Shown: positions 18,864 through 28,185, numbered from the stretch's first letter. The stretch: 64,000 nucleotides of DNA from CAJQHK01 sp038142525 (GCA_038142525.1 JAYQKE010000015.1:496001-560000), one strand, 5' to 3'. The notes: generated by a model not told the origin, from the sequence alone. Program-made: numbers and translations.

Positions 18864-20487
18864 CTTAAATTCCCATATCTTTACCCACGAGCCATCTCCT
18901 CAGGAATATCATAACCAAAAAGCTCAAAAATTTGTTTTTGCTTTTTTGTAGCCTCTTGTACAAATATCTGCTTTTCATATATTTTTGCCTTTTGTGCCGA
19001 AAGTATAATAAATGCTTGATCCACAGTAAATTCTTTGTTTAATTTCTGATGAATTTTCATAAAAAAGTAAGATAATAAAAATAGTAAAAATAAATGTCCT
19101 CTGAGAGTTTCCTCGCTATGCACTCTTAGTGGTAGCAGGTTTAGATCTGACTTCGAGAAAGCGAACATTCTCTCAACCTTTTGTCTGGTGTAGTATAAAT
19201 TTAGGATATTTTCTGTTTCCTGCTTCTTTGAAGATATTATTACAAACAGGCCCTTTTGATTTATGACCTTAGCTATTTTCTCGTTATCAATATCTTGCTT
19301 ATCATCTATTTTTTCAGATAAATAATTATTTACTAAATCAGCCTTTTTCTTTGGATCAAGCACAATATAGGCATAGGTCTTCTTCTTGTTTAGCTTAATC
19401 TCCTTTTCTTTAATAAATACCACTCTCTTTTTGGATACTTTTACTGCATTAGATGCCAGATCTATTTTTTCATTATCAATTACTTCTTTGAATAATTTTC
19501 TGCCAGACGGAAGTCTAATTATAAAATTGATCTTATTTTTTTGTAATAATTCAATATTATCATTAGAATAAAAGCCCGCATCTAGCAGTACCGCTTTAGC
19601 TGTAGTGTTATGAGCCTTAAGTTCTTTGATAGTATTTGTGAGTGTTGAGATGTCCGCTATACTGCCTGCATTGTAGCGAAAGTACAGAGGTAGATTGTTA
19701 TCGGCAGAAACAACTGACATAAATTTTATCTGCCTATCAATAGAGCCACTATTATAGCCAAACTCATTAATTGGAGTATTGATTTCATTTGGCATGCTAC
19801 TTCCATCTACTATTAGACCTTCTTTGCTGTCTTTTGTTGCGATAGGAAGATATTTTCTAAAAAAGTCTTTTTGAAGCTTTTCACTTCCCAGTTCTTTTAG
19901 GAAATTACTGATAGCTTGTGAGCTCATAGAAGAGCCTGGAAATAAATGTTTAGATATATCGCCTTCATACCAATCATTAGCTAAATACATTGCAGATCCA
20001 TTGATGAGACGATAGGATAGTAAGCTTTTTAATGTTTTAAGCTTTACATGAGGCAGTAAGTCTGCAAAGATTTTTCCAACATCATCTTCATCAATTAGTT
20101 TCTTGGTTAAGTAGCCACTACCAAAAGATACAATTTCCCTCTCCTTAAATGGTTGTGCCATAACCCTTTTTGGATTGGAAATAACTTTTCCATTTAAATC
20201 TCTCTTTCTTCTTTTTACCTCCTGAAATATTCCAGCTTCTTTATCTAGGACAATTCCAAGATATTTGCTGTCTTGCTTGGAATGTTGTTTCTTTATCCCA
20301 ATAGGCCGTTATTTCATATGCATATTCCCTGTCTCCAACTTTTTTGTATCTGATATAGCTCATAATCGTGAGTAAAGAATTAATAATAGGCACGAGTATA
20401 TAGAACTAAAAAGTCGGTTGCAAGCTTTTATTTGCTTAGATTAATGTTTTTTAAGGACTATCGTGGGTAAAGATATGGGAATTTAAG
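18864..20487 (-). mobile_element. ISa copy 3: complete, nested in ISb copy F
   Basis: Both 27-bp inverted repeats are present (CTTAAATTCCCATATC at the lower coordinate end). The 5-bp duplication TTTAT flanks the element (18859-18863 and 20488-20492). It is 1624 bp, three bases shorter than copy 1, and is inserted inverted relative to the host ISb gene. Confidence 0.93.
18881..20363 (-). CDS. ISa transposase, copy 3 (frameshifted near the N-terminus)
   Basis: The start corresponds to ATG 20363 (MSYIRYKKVGDREYAYEI). Near 20290 the run in GATAAAAAG is two bases shorter than in copy 1, so the frame breaks after about 25 codons. From 20161 (MAQPFKEREIVSFGSG) the remaining 426 residues are open and match copy 1, including LLDAGFYSNDNIE and TRQKVERMFAFSKSDL. 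It is either a sequencing error or a recently inactivated copy. Confidence 0.88.
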
Positions 20488-20925
20488 TTTATGGTATAAC
20501 CAATAGAGCTAAATCTAACAAAAAACTTTCAAATAAGCAAAAAAAGAGGAATAAACAATTTTCATCAGTTCGAGCTAAAGTTGAACATCCATTTCAAATT
20601 ATAAAGCATCTTTGGGGCTATAGAAAGGTTAGATATAATGGTTTACAAAAGAATACTAATCAATTACAAATGCTATCATCCCTTGCTAATCTCTATATGG
20701 TTAGAAAAATACTACCAAATACAGCGTAACAAGGGATAAATGTGTCTAATTTAGCCAAAAATGGTAAAATTAGACAAGAAACTAGAGAAATTACCACAAA
20801 TAATGCCTAAATTTGGATAAAGATTGTTAATTTTTAACAAAATTAGCAATCTTTATCCAAATTATAAAAATTTTTTCTGAAAAATGAAAAAATAGACAAA
20901 ATTAAATAGGAAAATCAGAGGTTCC

Positions 20926-21402
20926 TTTAGTGCCACGGCCACGAGGATTATTAAAATCGTCATCATCATTCTTTTTGCCTTTCTTGCGAGGTTTGCCGCC
21001 AATATATGTTTCGTCCATCTCAACAATGCCAGAAAGCAATCCCTGATCTTCTTTCATAGCCTTTCTGATTCTATGAGATAAGCTCCAAGCCGTTTTAACT
21101 GGTAATTCTAAGTCTCTTGCTAATTGACGGCTAGAAATACCTTTTTTTGCATTAAGAATTAAGGCAATAGCTAAAAACCATTTTTGAAGAGGTAATCTAG
21201 TGTCGTGAAAGATTGTTCCTATTGTGACTGAAAAGGATTTGCGACAAGAATTGCAATGGTGACGATGGCGATCTTTTGCCTTGTAATTATTTGTAGATTC
21301 GCAGTAAGGGCAAACTGGAACGCCGCCCCATCTTTTATTTTCTAAATACTCAATGCAAGATTCTTGAGTTGAAAATTTATTTATTATTTGTATTATGTTC
21401 AT
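20926..21402 (-). pseudogene. ISg: IS1595-family transposase, N-terminal half
   Basis: From ATG 21402 the protein shows an N-terminal zinc ribbon with two CxxC pairs (VCPYCESTNN, HHCNSCRKSF). A helix-turn-helix follows (SSRQLARDLELPVKTAWSLS), then the start of the IS1595 catalytic domain with the first Asp (IVEMDETYIGGKPRKKGKK). At 20926 it is cut by ISb copy F. The second half is not found in the window. The element probably extends right to about 21470, but its end is not certain. Confidence 0.88.
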
Positions 21403-21724
21403 AGCTAGTTTAATTGGTTAATCTCGACAATTAACTATTTTAAACTAGCGATAATTTAATGTCAACCCATTAAGTGAACAATCCGAATATGTATTTAGCA
21501 GAAATTGTGTTTCTTTTTGGTGCAATATGAACATATTATGCTATAAAAAACTAAATTTATGCTAAAAAGGGTCAAAAACATCAATTTTGCTAAATACATA
21601 TTTTAGTTTTTCAGAGGTTCCTTAACAATAGCCTCATCAAAAACACTGGTTTTATCAAATAAACATGGGCAGTAGTTATTTCTTCCACCACCAATATCAA
21701 AATTTTATAGAGAACTAAACTGAA
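21403..21724. other. Gap between ISg and gcvH
   Basis: It holds the upstream end of ISg (to about 21470), a MITE (21541-21621) and 100 bases before gcvH. On the minus strand, 21622-21705 can be read as a short frame with FDIGGGRNNYCPCLFDKTSV that ends soon after in the MITE. It looks like a gene remnant, but I do not recognise it. Confidence 0.4.
21541..21621. repeat. MITE with ISb end, left terminus degraded
   Basis: The right part is nearly identical to the MITE at 7837-7910 (AAAAAGGGTCAAAAACATC core, then TTTTAGTTTTTCAGAGGTTCC), and TTAA follows at 21622-21625. The left end lacks GGAACC and reads CTATAAAAAACTAAAT instead, so this copy is damaged. Confidence 0.75.
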
Positions 21725-22099
21725 TTATTCACTGTCTTTTAGATATTGATCATAAGCTTCTTGATCCATTAAATCATCAAGTTTGTTACTGCCATCAAGT
21801 TTAATTTTTACAAGCCAACCTTCATTTGTTTGGCATTGATTAACTCTTTCTGGATGATCATTAAGCAATTCATTAACGGCAATAATTTCACCAGAGATTG
21901 GCATATAAACATCAGAAGCAGATTTTGCTGATTCAACAACAGCAAAGGAATCGCTTCTAGTAAATTTGGCACCAATTTCTGGAAGTTCAACATAAACTAA
22001 TTCTCCAAGAGCTTCAACGGCATGTTTACTAATTCCTATCACAGCTTCATCGCCTTCTACTTTTATCCATTCATGGTCTTTTGTAAATCCTATTGTCAT
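21725..22099 (-). CDS. gcvH: Glycine cleavage system H protein
   Basis: GcvH carries the lipoyl arm that shuttles the aminomethyl group between the P, T and L proteins. The 124 residues are full length. The lipoyl-lysine motif is FAVVESAKSASDVYMPISG, with conserved KDHEWIKVEGDEAVIGIS at the N-terminus and NEGWLVKIKL near the C-terminus. It is last in a minus-strand cluster after gcvT and a tautomerase gene. No gcvP is seen in the window, and the region downstream has been remodelled by IS elements. Confidence 0.96.
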   Translation of the reverse strand: MTIGFTKDHEWIKVEGDEAVIGISKHAVEALGELVYVELPEIGAKFTRSDSFAVVESAKSASDVYMPISGEIIAVNELLNDHPERVNQCQTNEGWLVKIKLDGSNKLDDLMDQEAYDQYLKDSE

Positions 22100-22106
22100 A
22101 ATTTAA

Positions 22107-22466
22107 TTAATTAATTTTGGTATAATAATCCATTTCAACAATATTTATTGAAATAGCAAGGTCTTTTTCTACTAAAGAGCAGGAAAAATACTCTTTTGCT
22201 AGCTCTAATAAATTTTTAGAAAAATTTTCTATTTTTTCTTCGGTCCTACCAGGTAAAATTTTTACTTCCAAAAAGATAAAAGCTTTGTTTTTACTGCCAT
22301 TTGATAAATAAAAATCATCAAATTTTATCGCTCTACTTTTACAGGCTTCAATATTAGCATTTAATTCATTAACTAATAAATCATGTATTTTTGGAAATAA
22401 TTCTTCAGAAAAATTTGTTTTTGCTTCAATGATGTTTGAGCTATATTCTAAAACTATATGTGGCAT
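22107..22466 (-). CDS. 5-carboxymethyl-2-hydroxymuconate isomerase-like tautomerase
   Basis: This 119-residue protein starts MPHIVLEYSSNIIE, which leaves Pro1 as the catalytic base after Met removal, as in the CHMI branch of the tautomerase superfamily. Conserved phrases include CKSRAIKFDDFYLSNG and FIFLEVKILPGRTEEKI. In aromatic degraders CHMI isomerises a homoprotocatechuate intermediate; no such pathway is seen here. The gene lies between gcvT (0-base gap) and gcvH (7 bases), so it is probably co-transcribed with the glycine cleavage genes. Its actual substrate is unknown. Confidence 0.85.
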   Translation of the reverse strand: MPHIVLEYSSNIIEAKTNFSEELFPKIHDLLVNELNANIEACKSRAIKFDDFYLSNGSKNKAFIFLEVKILPGRTEEKIENFSKNLLELAKEYFSCSLVEKDLAISINIVEMDYYTKIN

Positions 22467-23564
22467 TTATTTATTGCTTTTAGTTCTAGCTGGTAAAAAA
22501 TTTGGTGAACAAATTTCTGCTAAAATTTTTCTATTCCTAACAATAATGTGTAATTTATTACCATTAACAGCAATGTCAGAATCTAAATAAGCTTGGCCAA
22601 TAGAAGTTTTTAAGGCTGGAGAAAAGCCGCCACTAGTTAATTTAGAAATAATTTTACCATCTTTTTCAATTTCAGCACCTTCTCTAGCAATTCCTTTTTC
22701 AAGAAGCTTTATACCAACTCTTTTAATTTTAGCGCCATTTGCTTTTTCTGGTATGATTCTGTCACATCCAAAAAAACTATTATTTGTTTTACTAACTACC
22801 CATGATAAGCCTGCTTCTACTGGGCTTATATCTTCGTTTAAATCATGACCATATAGAGGATAGCCCATTTCTAGTCGAAGACTATCTCTTGCACCAAGAC
22901 CAATTGGTTTGACGAATTCATTTTGACATAATTTTAGCCAAAAATCTGCAGCAGCAGAATTTTCAATACTTACTTCAAAACCATCTTCGCCAGTATATCC
23001 AGTTCTGCTAATAAAAACCTCATTACCATTTTTTAAAGTAAAATAACCTAAATTCATATATGGCAGATCAGATAAATTACTTTTGGCAATAAAATTTTGT
23101 AAAATTTCTTCAGCTTTAGCTCCCTGAATTGCAATCAAAGAACGATTATCAAGTTTTGTTAGAGTTAGCTCTGGAGGTAAATTTTTCTCAATCCAAGCAA
23201 TATCTTTTTCTTTGCAACCAGCATTAATAACAATAAAAAATTTGTCATCGGCAATTCTGGTAATGATTAAATCATCAATTATACCACCAGTTTCATTTGT
23301 TAAAACTGTATATTTTGCTAAATTATTTTTAGCAATTTTAAAATTACTCGGTGTTAATTTTGATAAAAATTCAGCAGAATCAGGTCCTTCGATAATGATT
23401 TGCCCCATATGAGAAACATCAAATAAACCAACTTTGTCATTTCTGACCCACTCATGTTCTTTCAACATACCAAGAGAATATTCTACTGGCATTTCATAGC
23501 CAGAAAATTCGACCATTTTTGCTTTTTGGTCTTTATGTATTTGGTTTAACGATGTTTGTCTCAT
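22467..23564 (-). CDS. gcvT: Glycine cleavage system T protein (aminomethyltransferase)
   Basis: GcvT transfers the methylene group from the H-protein arm to tetrahydrofolate and releases ammonia. The 365 residues are complete: MVEFSGYEMPVEY and GLFDVSHMGQIIIEGPDSAE near the N-terminus, the folate-binding SRTGYTGEDGFEVSI, GLGARDSLRLEMGYPLYG, and the C-terminal barrel with LTSGGFSPALKTSIGQAYL. It starts 10 bases after secG on the same strand and is followed immediately by the tautomerase gene. Confidence 0.96.
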   Translation of the reverse strand: MRQTSLNQIHKDQKAKMVEFSGYEMPVEYSLGMLKEHEWVRNDKVGLFDVSHMGQIIIEGPDSAEFLSKLTPSNFKIAKNNLAKYTVLTNETGGIIDDLIITRIADDKFFIVINAGCKEKDIAWIEKNLPPELTLTKLDNRSLIAIQGAKAEEILQNFIAKSNLSDLPYMNLGYFTLKNGNEVFISRTGYTGEDGFEVSIENSAAADFWLKLCQNEFVKPIGLGARDSLRLEMGYPLYGHDLNEDISPVEAGLSWVVSKTNNSFFGCDRIIPEKANGAKIKRVGIKLLEKGIAREGAEIEKDGKIISKLTSGGFSPALKTSIGQAYLDSDIAVNGNKLHIIVRNRKILAEICSPNFLPARTKSNK

Positions 23565-23574
23565 GATTTTATAT

Positions 23575-23907
23575 TTATTCTTTTGAAATATCAGGAATTT
23601 GTAATTTTTTATTCTTTTGTTCTTCTTCTAGAATTTTCTCTATTTTTGACATAGAAGGGGCTTCTGATCTGGCTGTAATAGTGGCCAGAATCAAACAATT
23701 TCCCATAAAAATAGCCACTAATATCATTATAGATTTAGTTAATATGGCATTTCCAGCTTTAGAAGAAATTGCAGAATTAACGCCGCCGCTAGCACCAATG
23801 CCGCTGAGGGAATTATTGCCAGATTTTTGTGTTAAAACCAAAATTATCATTATGGATACAATGATAATTTGGATTACCAATAAAACTAATTGTAAATTTG
23901 TCATCAA
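23575..23907 (-). CDS. secG: Preprotein translocase subunit SecG
   Basis: SecG is the small accessory subunit of the SecYEG channel. The 110 residues start with membrane helix 1 (LQLVLLVIQIIIVSIMIILV), then the family loop LTQKSGNNSLSGIGASGGVN, helix 2 (about 55-77, ILTKSIMILVAIFMGNCLIL) and a charged tail. The Gly/Ser-rich loop and two-helix layout are diagnostic. It lies between tRNA-Pro and gcvT on the minus strand. Confidence 0.9.
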   Translation of the reverse strand: MMTNLQLVLLVIQIIIVSIMIILVLTQKSGNNSLSGIGASGGVNSAISSKAGNAILTKSIMILVAIFMGNCLILATITARSEAPSMSKIEKILEEEQKNKKLQIPDISKE

Positions 23908-23916
23908 TATAAATTA

Positions 23917-23993
<77 letters not shown>

Positions 23994-24112
23994 CTTTTTC
24001 TTAAAATTTTAAAATAAGGAAATTTTATTTAATTTGCTATTTTCTTTTATTTTTTTTAAATTTGCAATATAAATTAATGCTAAGCTAGTGAAACCTTTAA
24101 TACCACGATATC

Positions 24113-24391
24113 ATGAAAAAAATATCCAATATTCTCTTAATATTGATAATTTTCTTTGCCCATCATTGTTTTGCCTGGACCGGTTTCGAGGAAAATAGCA
24201 GGACTATGATAGATATTGGTCCCGGCAATTTAACAAGAGAAGGTTTAGTAATTGAATTTTTTGATTTTGCAGATGGTGAATTACATGATGCCGAAGTGTT
24301 GTCAATGGAAGAAGACGGTAGCTTTTTGATATTAGTTTTATTTGATATGGATTTACAAAAAGAAAGAACATTTTTAATGGAAAATCAATGA
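24113..24391 (+). CDS. Small secreted protein, DUF5334-like
   Basis: This 92-residue protein has a signal peptide (cleavage after HHCFA). The mature part begins WTGFEENSRTMIDIGPGN, then LTREGLVIEFFDF and DVE-like acidic strands ending KERTFLMENQ. This resembles DUF5334 proteins known from Rickettsiales, whose function is not known; the match is from memory. The stop overlaps the gpmI start by 4 bases (ATGA). Confidence 0.65.
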   Translation: MKKISNILLILIIFFAHHCFAWTGFEENSRTMIDIGPGNLTREGLVIEFFDFADGELHDAEVLSMEEDGSFLILVLFDMDLQKERTFLMENQ

Positions 24392-25920
24392 CTAAAAAGA
24401 CAACTTTACTTTGTATTTTAGATGGCTGGGGTATTGGAGAGAAAGATCAAAATAATGCTATTCATATGGCAGAAACCCCAAATTATGATAGAATTTTAGA
24501 AAAATATCCTAATTCTAAGATTAAAACTTCTGGTCTTGATGTTGGTTTGCCAGAGGGTCAGATTGGAAATTCTGAAGTTGGTCATATTTCAATTGGCTCT
24601 GGAAGGGTCATTTATCAAAATTTACCAAGGATTAATAAAGAAATAGAGCTTGATGAGTTAAAAAATAATAAAATTTTACAAAAATTAGTTTCAAAAAAAG
24701 ATAATAAAATTTGCCATTTAATGGGTCTATTTTCTTGTGGTGGCGTACATTCACATCTTGATCATATTATATATTTGGCTAAATTTTTGTCAAAAAATGG
24801 TTTCATTGTTAAAATTCATGCTTTTTTAGATGGTCGCGATGTTCCTCAAAAATCTGCAAAAAATGATTTCGCTAAATTTCAGGAAGATATTTTAGGAGAT
24901 GAAAATATTCAAATTGTAACTATTTCTGGTCGTTATTATGCCATGGATCGTGATAATAAATGGGATAGATCGGAATTGTCTTATAATTCTATTATTAATG
25001 CTTCTGGGCAAAAATATAATTCTGTGATGGAGGCCATTGATAATTATTATAAACAAAATATTATTGATGAATTTATTTTGCCAACTATAATTGGTGATTA
25101 TTCTGGCGTTAAAGATGGTGAAAATATTATTTGTGCTAATTTTAGAGCTGATAGGGTAAGACAGATTTGTCAGGCTATTTTAGATCCAAATTTTCAGGAA
25201 TTTCCAACTAAAAAAATTAATTTTACATATCAAATTGCTATGACTAGCTATTCTGATGAATTAAATAAATATCAGGAGATTCTTTTTAAAACAATCGATG
25301 TTAAAAATTCTTTGGGTGAAATTTTACAAGATCTTAATTTAACTCAGCTTAGAATTGCTGAGACTGAAAAATATGCTCATGTTACCTTCTTTTTTAGCGG
25401 CGGAAGGGAGAAGGAGTTTGATCTTGAAGATCGTATTTTAATTAAATCTCCTAATATTGCTACTTACGATTTGAGGCCAGAAATGTCGGCAATTGAAGTA
25501 ACGGATAATTTGGTTCAGGCAATTCAGGGGGGTAAATATGATTTCATTGTGGTTAATTATGCCAATCCGGATATGGTAGGTCATAGTGGTGTTCTAAATT
25601 CTGCAGTTAAAGCTTGTGAAGTAATTGATAAACAGCTTGCCAGATTAGAATCGGAAATACTAAAAATAGATGGTAAAATGTTAGTTACTGCCGATCATGG
25701 TAATATTGAAAATATGTTAGATGAGAATGGCAATCCGCATACTGCTCATACCTTAAATCCAGTACCTTTGATATTAATATCAAATGAGTCTAATAAGGTG
25801 GGTTTCAAAGATGGTTCTTTATCGGATATTGCGCCAACTATTTTAGAGTTAATGAAAATAGATAAGCCAAAAGAAATGACAGGAAAAAACCTTGTCTATA
25901 ATACTAATTCCCAACTTTAA
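24388..25920 (+). CDS. gpmI: 2,3-bisphosphoglycerate-independent phosphoglycerate mutase
   Basis: GpmI interconverts 3- and 2-phosphoglycerate using two Mn ions and a Ser. The 510 residues are full length: ILDGWGIGEKDQNNAIHMA (metal Asp), GNSEVGHISIGSGRV (catalytic Ser), HSHLDHIIYL, HAFLDGRDVPQKSA, SGRYYAMDRDNKWDR, NFRADRVRQI, EKYAHVTFFFSGG, and LVTADHGNIE (metal ligands). The last seven codons and TAA derive from a palindromic repeat at 25902-25945, giving an atypical tail (YNTNSQL). Confidence 0.96.
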   Translation: MTKKTTLLCILDGWGIGEKDQNNAIHMAETPNYDRILEKYPNSKIKTSGLDVGLPEGQIGNSEVGHISIGSGRVIYQNLPRINKEIELDELKNNKILQKLVSKKDNKICHLMGLFSCGGVHSHLDHIIYLAKFLSKNGFIVKIHAFLDGRDVPQKSAKNDFAKFQEDILGDENIQIVTISGRYYAMDRDNKWDRSELSYNSIINASGQKYNSVMEAIDNYYKQNIIDEFILPTIIGDYSGVKDGENIICANFRADRVRQICQAILDPNFQEFPTKKINFTYQIAMTSYSDELNKYQEILFKTIDVKNSLGEILQDLNLTQLRIAETEKYAHVTFFFSGGREKEFDLEDRILIKSPNIATYDLRPEMSAIEVTDNLVQAIQGGKYDFIVVNYANPDMVGHSGVLNSAVKACEVIDKQLARLESEILKIDGKMLVTADHGNIENMLDENGNPHTAHTLNPVPLILISNESNKVGFKDGSLSDIAPTILELMKIDKPKEMTGKNLVYNTNSQL

Positions 25921-25945
25921 AGTTCTTTAAAGGTAGGAAATGATA
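25902..25945. repeat. Short palindromic repeat at the 3' end of gpmI
   Basis: The arms TACTAATTCCCAACTTTAAAG and CTTTAAAGGTAGGAAATGATA are imperfect inverted copies joined by a three-base loop. The left arm encodes the end of gpmI, and its TAA is the stop codon. Related palindromes lie at 50511-50556 and 56333-56396. Confidence 0.7.
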
Positions 25946-25980
25946 TAAATCTGAAATTCTAATAGTCTTAAATTTTGGCA

Positions 25981-26010
25981 TAAAAAAAGGGTGCCTATTG
26001 GCACCCTTTT
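25981..26010. terminator. Bidirectional rho-independent terminator
   Basis: The hairpin GGGTGCC-TATT-GGCACCC (25989-26006) has an A-run of seven on the left and four T on the right. It separates convergent genes: gpmI from the left and the spore-coat-U-type gene from the right. The longer T-run favours the minus-strand gene. Confidence 0.85.
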
Positions 26011-26034
26011 CGTAATGATTAACTTTAGTATTAA

Positions 26035-26262
26035 CTATACTGGAGTAACTGTTAATGTTACTGTGTCAGTGTAATCATCTTCAGTATTTGCAATATTATC
26101 AATTTCAGTACTTGCAACTGTGAATTGTAGAGTTGCATTATCTGTGTTGCAAGATCTTAAAGCACTATTTGTAGATTGGTTAGTAGATGCTGCACCATGT
26201 ACTAATGCTTCAGCTCCTGCTCCATCATCTAAAGTAATGCTATATACAAGATTGTTACCTTC
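26035..26262 (-). pseudogene. Spore coat U-type (Csu-like) pilus subunit, C-terminal fragment
   Basis: The minus strand encodes 75 residues up to TAG 26035-26037. The reading NNLVYSITLDDG, then SALRSCNTDNATLQFTVAS and the ending DDYTDTVTLTVTPV, is the C-terminal beta-strand pattern of SCPU (spore coat U) domain subunits of chaperone-usher-type Csu pili. It is cut at 26262 by the end of ISc copy 3. The matching N-terminal part lies on the same strand at 32389-32186, on the other side of the IS island. A strong terminator follows the stop. Confidence 0.75.
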
Positions 26263-27385
26263 AGAACTGCACCCATTTGTTAGACCATTACCTCTTTAAA
26301 AGTCATAGACTTTTTTCTTTAAATTCGGTGTAGAAATTTTTGAATTTTCTGAAATTTTAGAATGGCCCTAAATAGCCAAATTCGTAGAAATTTCTGGAAA
26401 ATTATAAAATTTCGTATTTCATATTTTAGATTTTAATTATTTTTTATTTTAAAATCTAATTCTTTTTCTCTTACTGTCATCATTATAGTAAATTTGACTA
26501 GGAGTTTTGTAATTCAAAGATTGATGAGGTCTTTGATAATTATAAAAATGGATAAATCTTGTTATTTGCCTCTTTAATTCTTCTATATTATCAGGAGGAT
26601 TGAGAAAAATTTGTTCATATTTTACAGTTCTCCAGAATCTTTCAATAATTACATTGTCTACCCACCTACCTTTTCCATCCATTGATATTTGAATATTTCG
26701 TTTTTTTAATTCATTTATCCAATTACCGCTGGTAAATTGAGATCCTTGATCAGTATTAATAATTGTTGGAATAATTTTATGATTTTTTATTCCCTTTTTT
26801 AATATTTCAACACAATTATTAGTTTCCATAGAAATTGATAATTTTGATGCAACAACAAATCTAGAACTCCAATCAATTAGCGACATTAAATAAACAAATC
26901 CTACTGGTGTTTTGATGTAAGTTATATCAATTGCCCAAGTGTGATTTGGCTTATCTATTTTAGATTTATCTTCTAATAAATAAGGATATTTGTAATCTTT
27001 TTTATTGATGATTGTTGTCTTTTTCTTTGGATAAAGAGCTTTAATCTTTAGAACTCTCATTAATCTAAGAATCTTCTTGCGATTAATTTTATTATTATGA
27101 TTTCTATCTTGATTGATTATTTCTGTAATTCTTCTATATCCGAAAAATTGATATTTACTCCAGATATTATGAATATCTTTGCATAAACTATTAATCTTAG
27201 AAATATCAATCCTAGATTTATAATAAAAATTAGATCTATTAATATCTAACAATCTACATCTATTTCTGACAGCTAAATTATACATATCTGATGATAATTT
27301 TAGAAATTTGATTTTCTTAGAATAATCTAACTGTCCAGAAACTTTTTTAAGAAATCTCTTTCCATTGTTAAGACCTATCTTTTAG
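26263..27385 (-). mobile_element. ISc copy 3: right 1123 bp, truncated by ISb
   Basis: The right end AGAACTGCACCC abuts the coat-U fragment at 26262. The copy continues through complete orfB and part of orfA and stops at 27385, where ISb copy B begins. The last 30 bases differ from copy 1 by small indels. The left inverted repeat is missing. Confidence 0.88.
26449..27285 (-). CDS. ISc OrfB, complete but orphaned
   Basis: The 278 residues are identical to OrfB of copy 1, with all three acidic residues (AIDITYIKT, NTDQGSQF, IERFWRTV). Its orfA partner is truncated, so the OrfAB fusion cannot be made from this copy. Confidence 0.9.
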   Translation of the reverse strand: MYNLAVRNRCRLLDINRSNFYYKSRIDISKINSLCKDIHNIWSKYQFFGYRRITEIINQDRNHNNKINRKKILRLMRVLKIKALYPKKKTTIINKKDYKYPYLLEDKSKIDKPNHTWAIDITYIKTPVGFVYLMSLIDWSSRFVVASKLSISMETNNCVEILKKGIKNHKIIPTIINTDQGSQFTSGNWINELKKRNIQISMDGKGRWVDNVIIERFWRTVKYEQIFLNPPDNIEELKRQITRFIHFYNYQRPHQSLNYKTPSQIYYNDDSKRKRIRF

Positions 27386-28185
27386 GGAACCTCTGAAAAA
27401 CCAATTATCTAATTTATAGATTTGAAACTGTTTAATTTTGTTATTTTTGCCAAAGTTTAGCAAAGTTATTTTATAAAATTTTGTTTGAATTTATTTGATA
27501 AAAATAGCCAGAAAAGCTTGATTTATCTAGCTTTTTTGCTTATTATTGATATATTAAATTCAAATAAAATATATAATTATGGCAACCCAGCAATCATTTT
27601 TTTCATTAGCAATTTCTGGTAGAAAATTAAGAGCGGAGAAGTTTCTTAATCAAATGACGGATATTATTCCATGGCAAAGATTGATTGATAAGATAGAGCC
27701 TTTTTATCCTAATGGTACTAGTGATTACGGTGGCAGGAAGGTGACAGATTTATTATTAATATTTAAGATTCATTTGTTACAGCAGTGGTTTGGTCTTAGT
27801 GATCCAGCTATGGAGGATGCTATATATGATAGAATAAGTTTTCAAAAATTCTTAAATATTGATATTGGTATTGATAATGTTCCGGATGAGACTGTGATAT
27901 TGAGATTCCGTCATTTATTGGAAAAGCATAATTTATCGTCGATTATATTTAACGAGGTAAATTCATATCTTGAAGAGAATGATCTTTTGTTGAAGGAGGG
28001 TACGATAACTGATGCGACATTAATATCTGCTCCAACTAGTACAAAAAACAAGAAGAGGAAAAGGGACCAAGAGATGTCTTCTACCAAGAAAGGGAAGAAT
28101 TATTATTTTGGCATGAAGTCTCATATTGGTGTGCAAACTAAGGGTAAGCCAATTATTCATTCTATTGTCACGACGACAGCTAAAG
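27386..28185 (+). mobile_element. ISb copy B: left 800 bp
   Basis: It begins GGAACCTCTGAAAAACC at 27386 and carries the upstream region and the first 202 codons of the transposase. It is cut at 28185 in ACAGCTAAAG, where ISb copy C begins in the opposite orientation. The right part of copy B is absent beyond copy C, which points to a deletion after the ISb-into-ISb insertion. Confidence 0.9.
27579..28185 (+). pseudogene. ISb transposase, N-terminal two thirds
   Basis: Residues 1-202 are retained: MATQQSFFSLAISGRKLRAE, the DUF772-like region FGLSDPAMEDAIYDRISFQK, the first Asp in TITDATLISAPT, and MKSHIGVQTKGKPIIHSIVT. The second Asp and the Glu are lost at the junction with copy C. Confidence 0.9.

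Larger units (their letters stand above)
16541..20729 (+). pseudogene. ISb transposase interrupted by ISd and ISa
   Basis: The transposase starts at ATG 16541 and is split in three: codons up to GKNYYFG before 17075; the middle part 18669-18863 with LFGDKAYDDKAIKRFCRNHN; and the C-terminus 20488-20729, with VRAKVEHPFQIIKHLWG, ending at TAA 20727-20729. Without the insertions the frame would be continuous and match the 320-residue protein of copy D. It is inactive here. Confidence 0.9.
16348..20925 (+). mobile_element. ISb copy F: complete IS5-family element carrying two nested elements
   Basis: The left end GGAACCTCTGAAAAACC is at 16348 and the right end GAAAATCAGAGGTTCC stops at 20925. The span is 4578 bp. 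Subtracting ISd (1589) with its 8-bp duplication and ISa copy 3 (1624) with its 5-bp duplication leaves exactly 1352 bp, the size of intact copy D. The outer flanks differ (TTAA left, TTTA right), so the ends no longer carry one target duplication. Confidence 0.92.

Noticed and set aside
21808..21993. Open frame inside gcvH in another phase
   Set aside because: It is a shadow of the strongly conserved gcvH and contains only low-complexity hydrophobic sequence.
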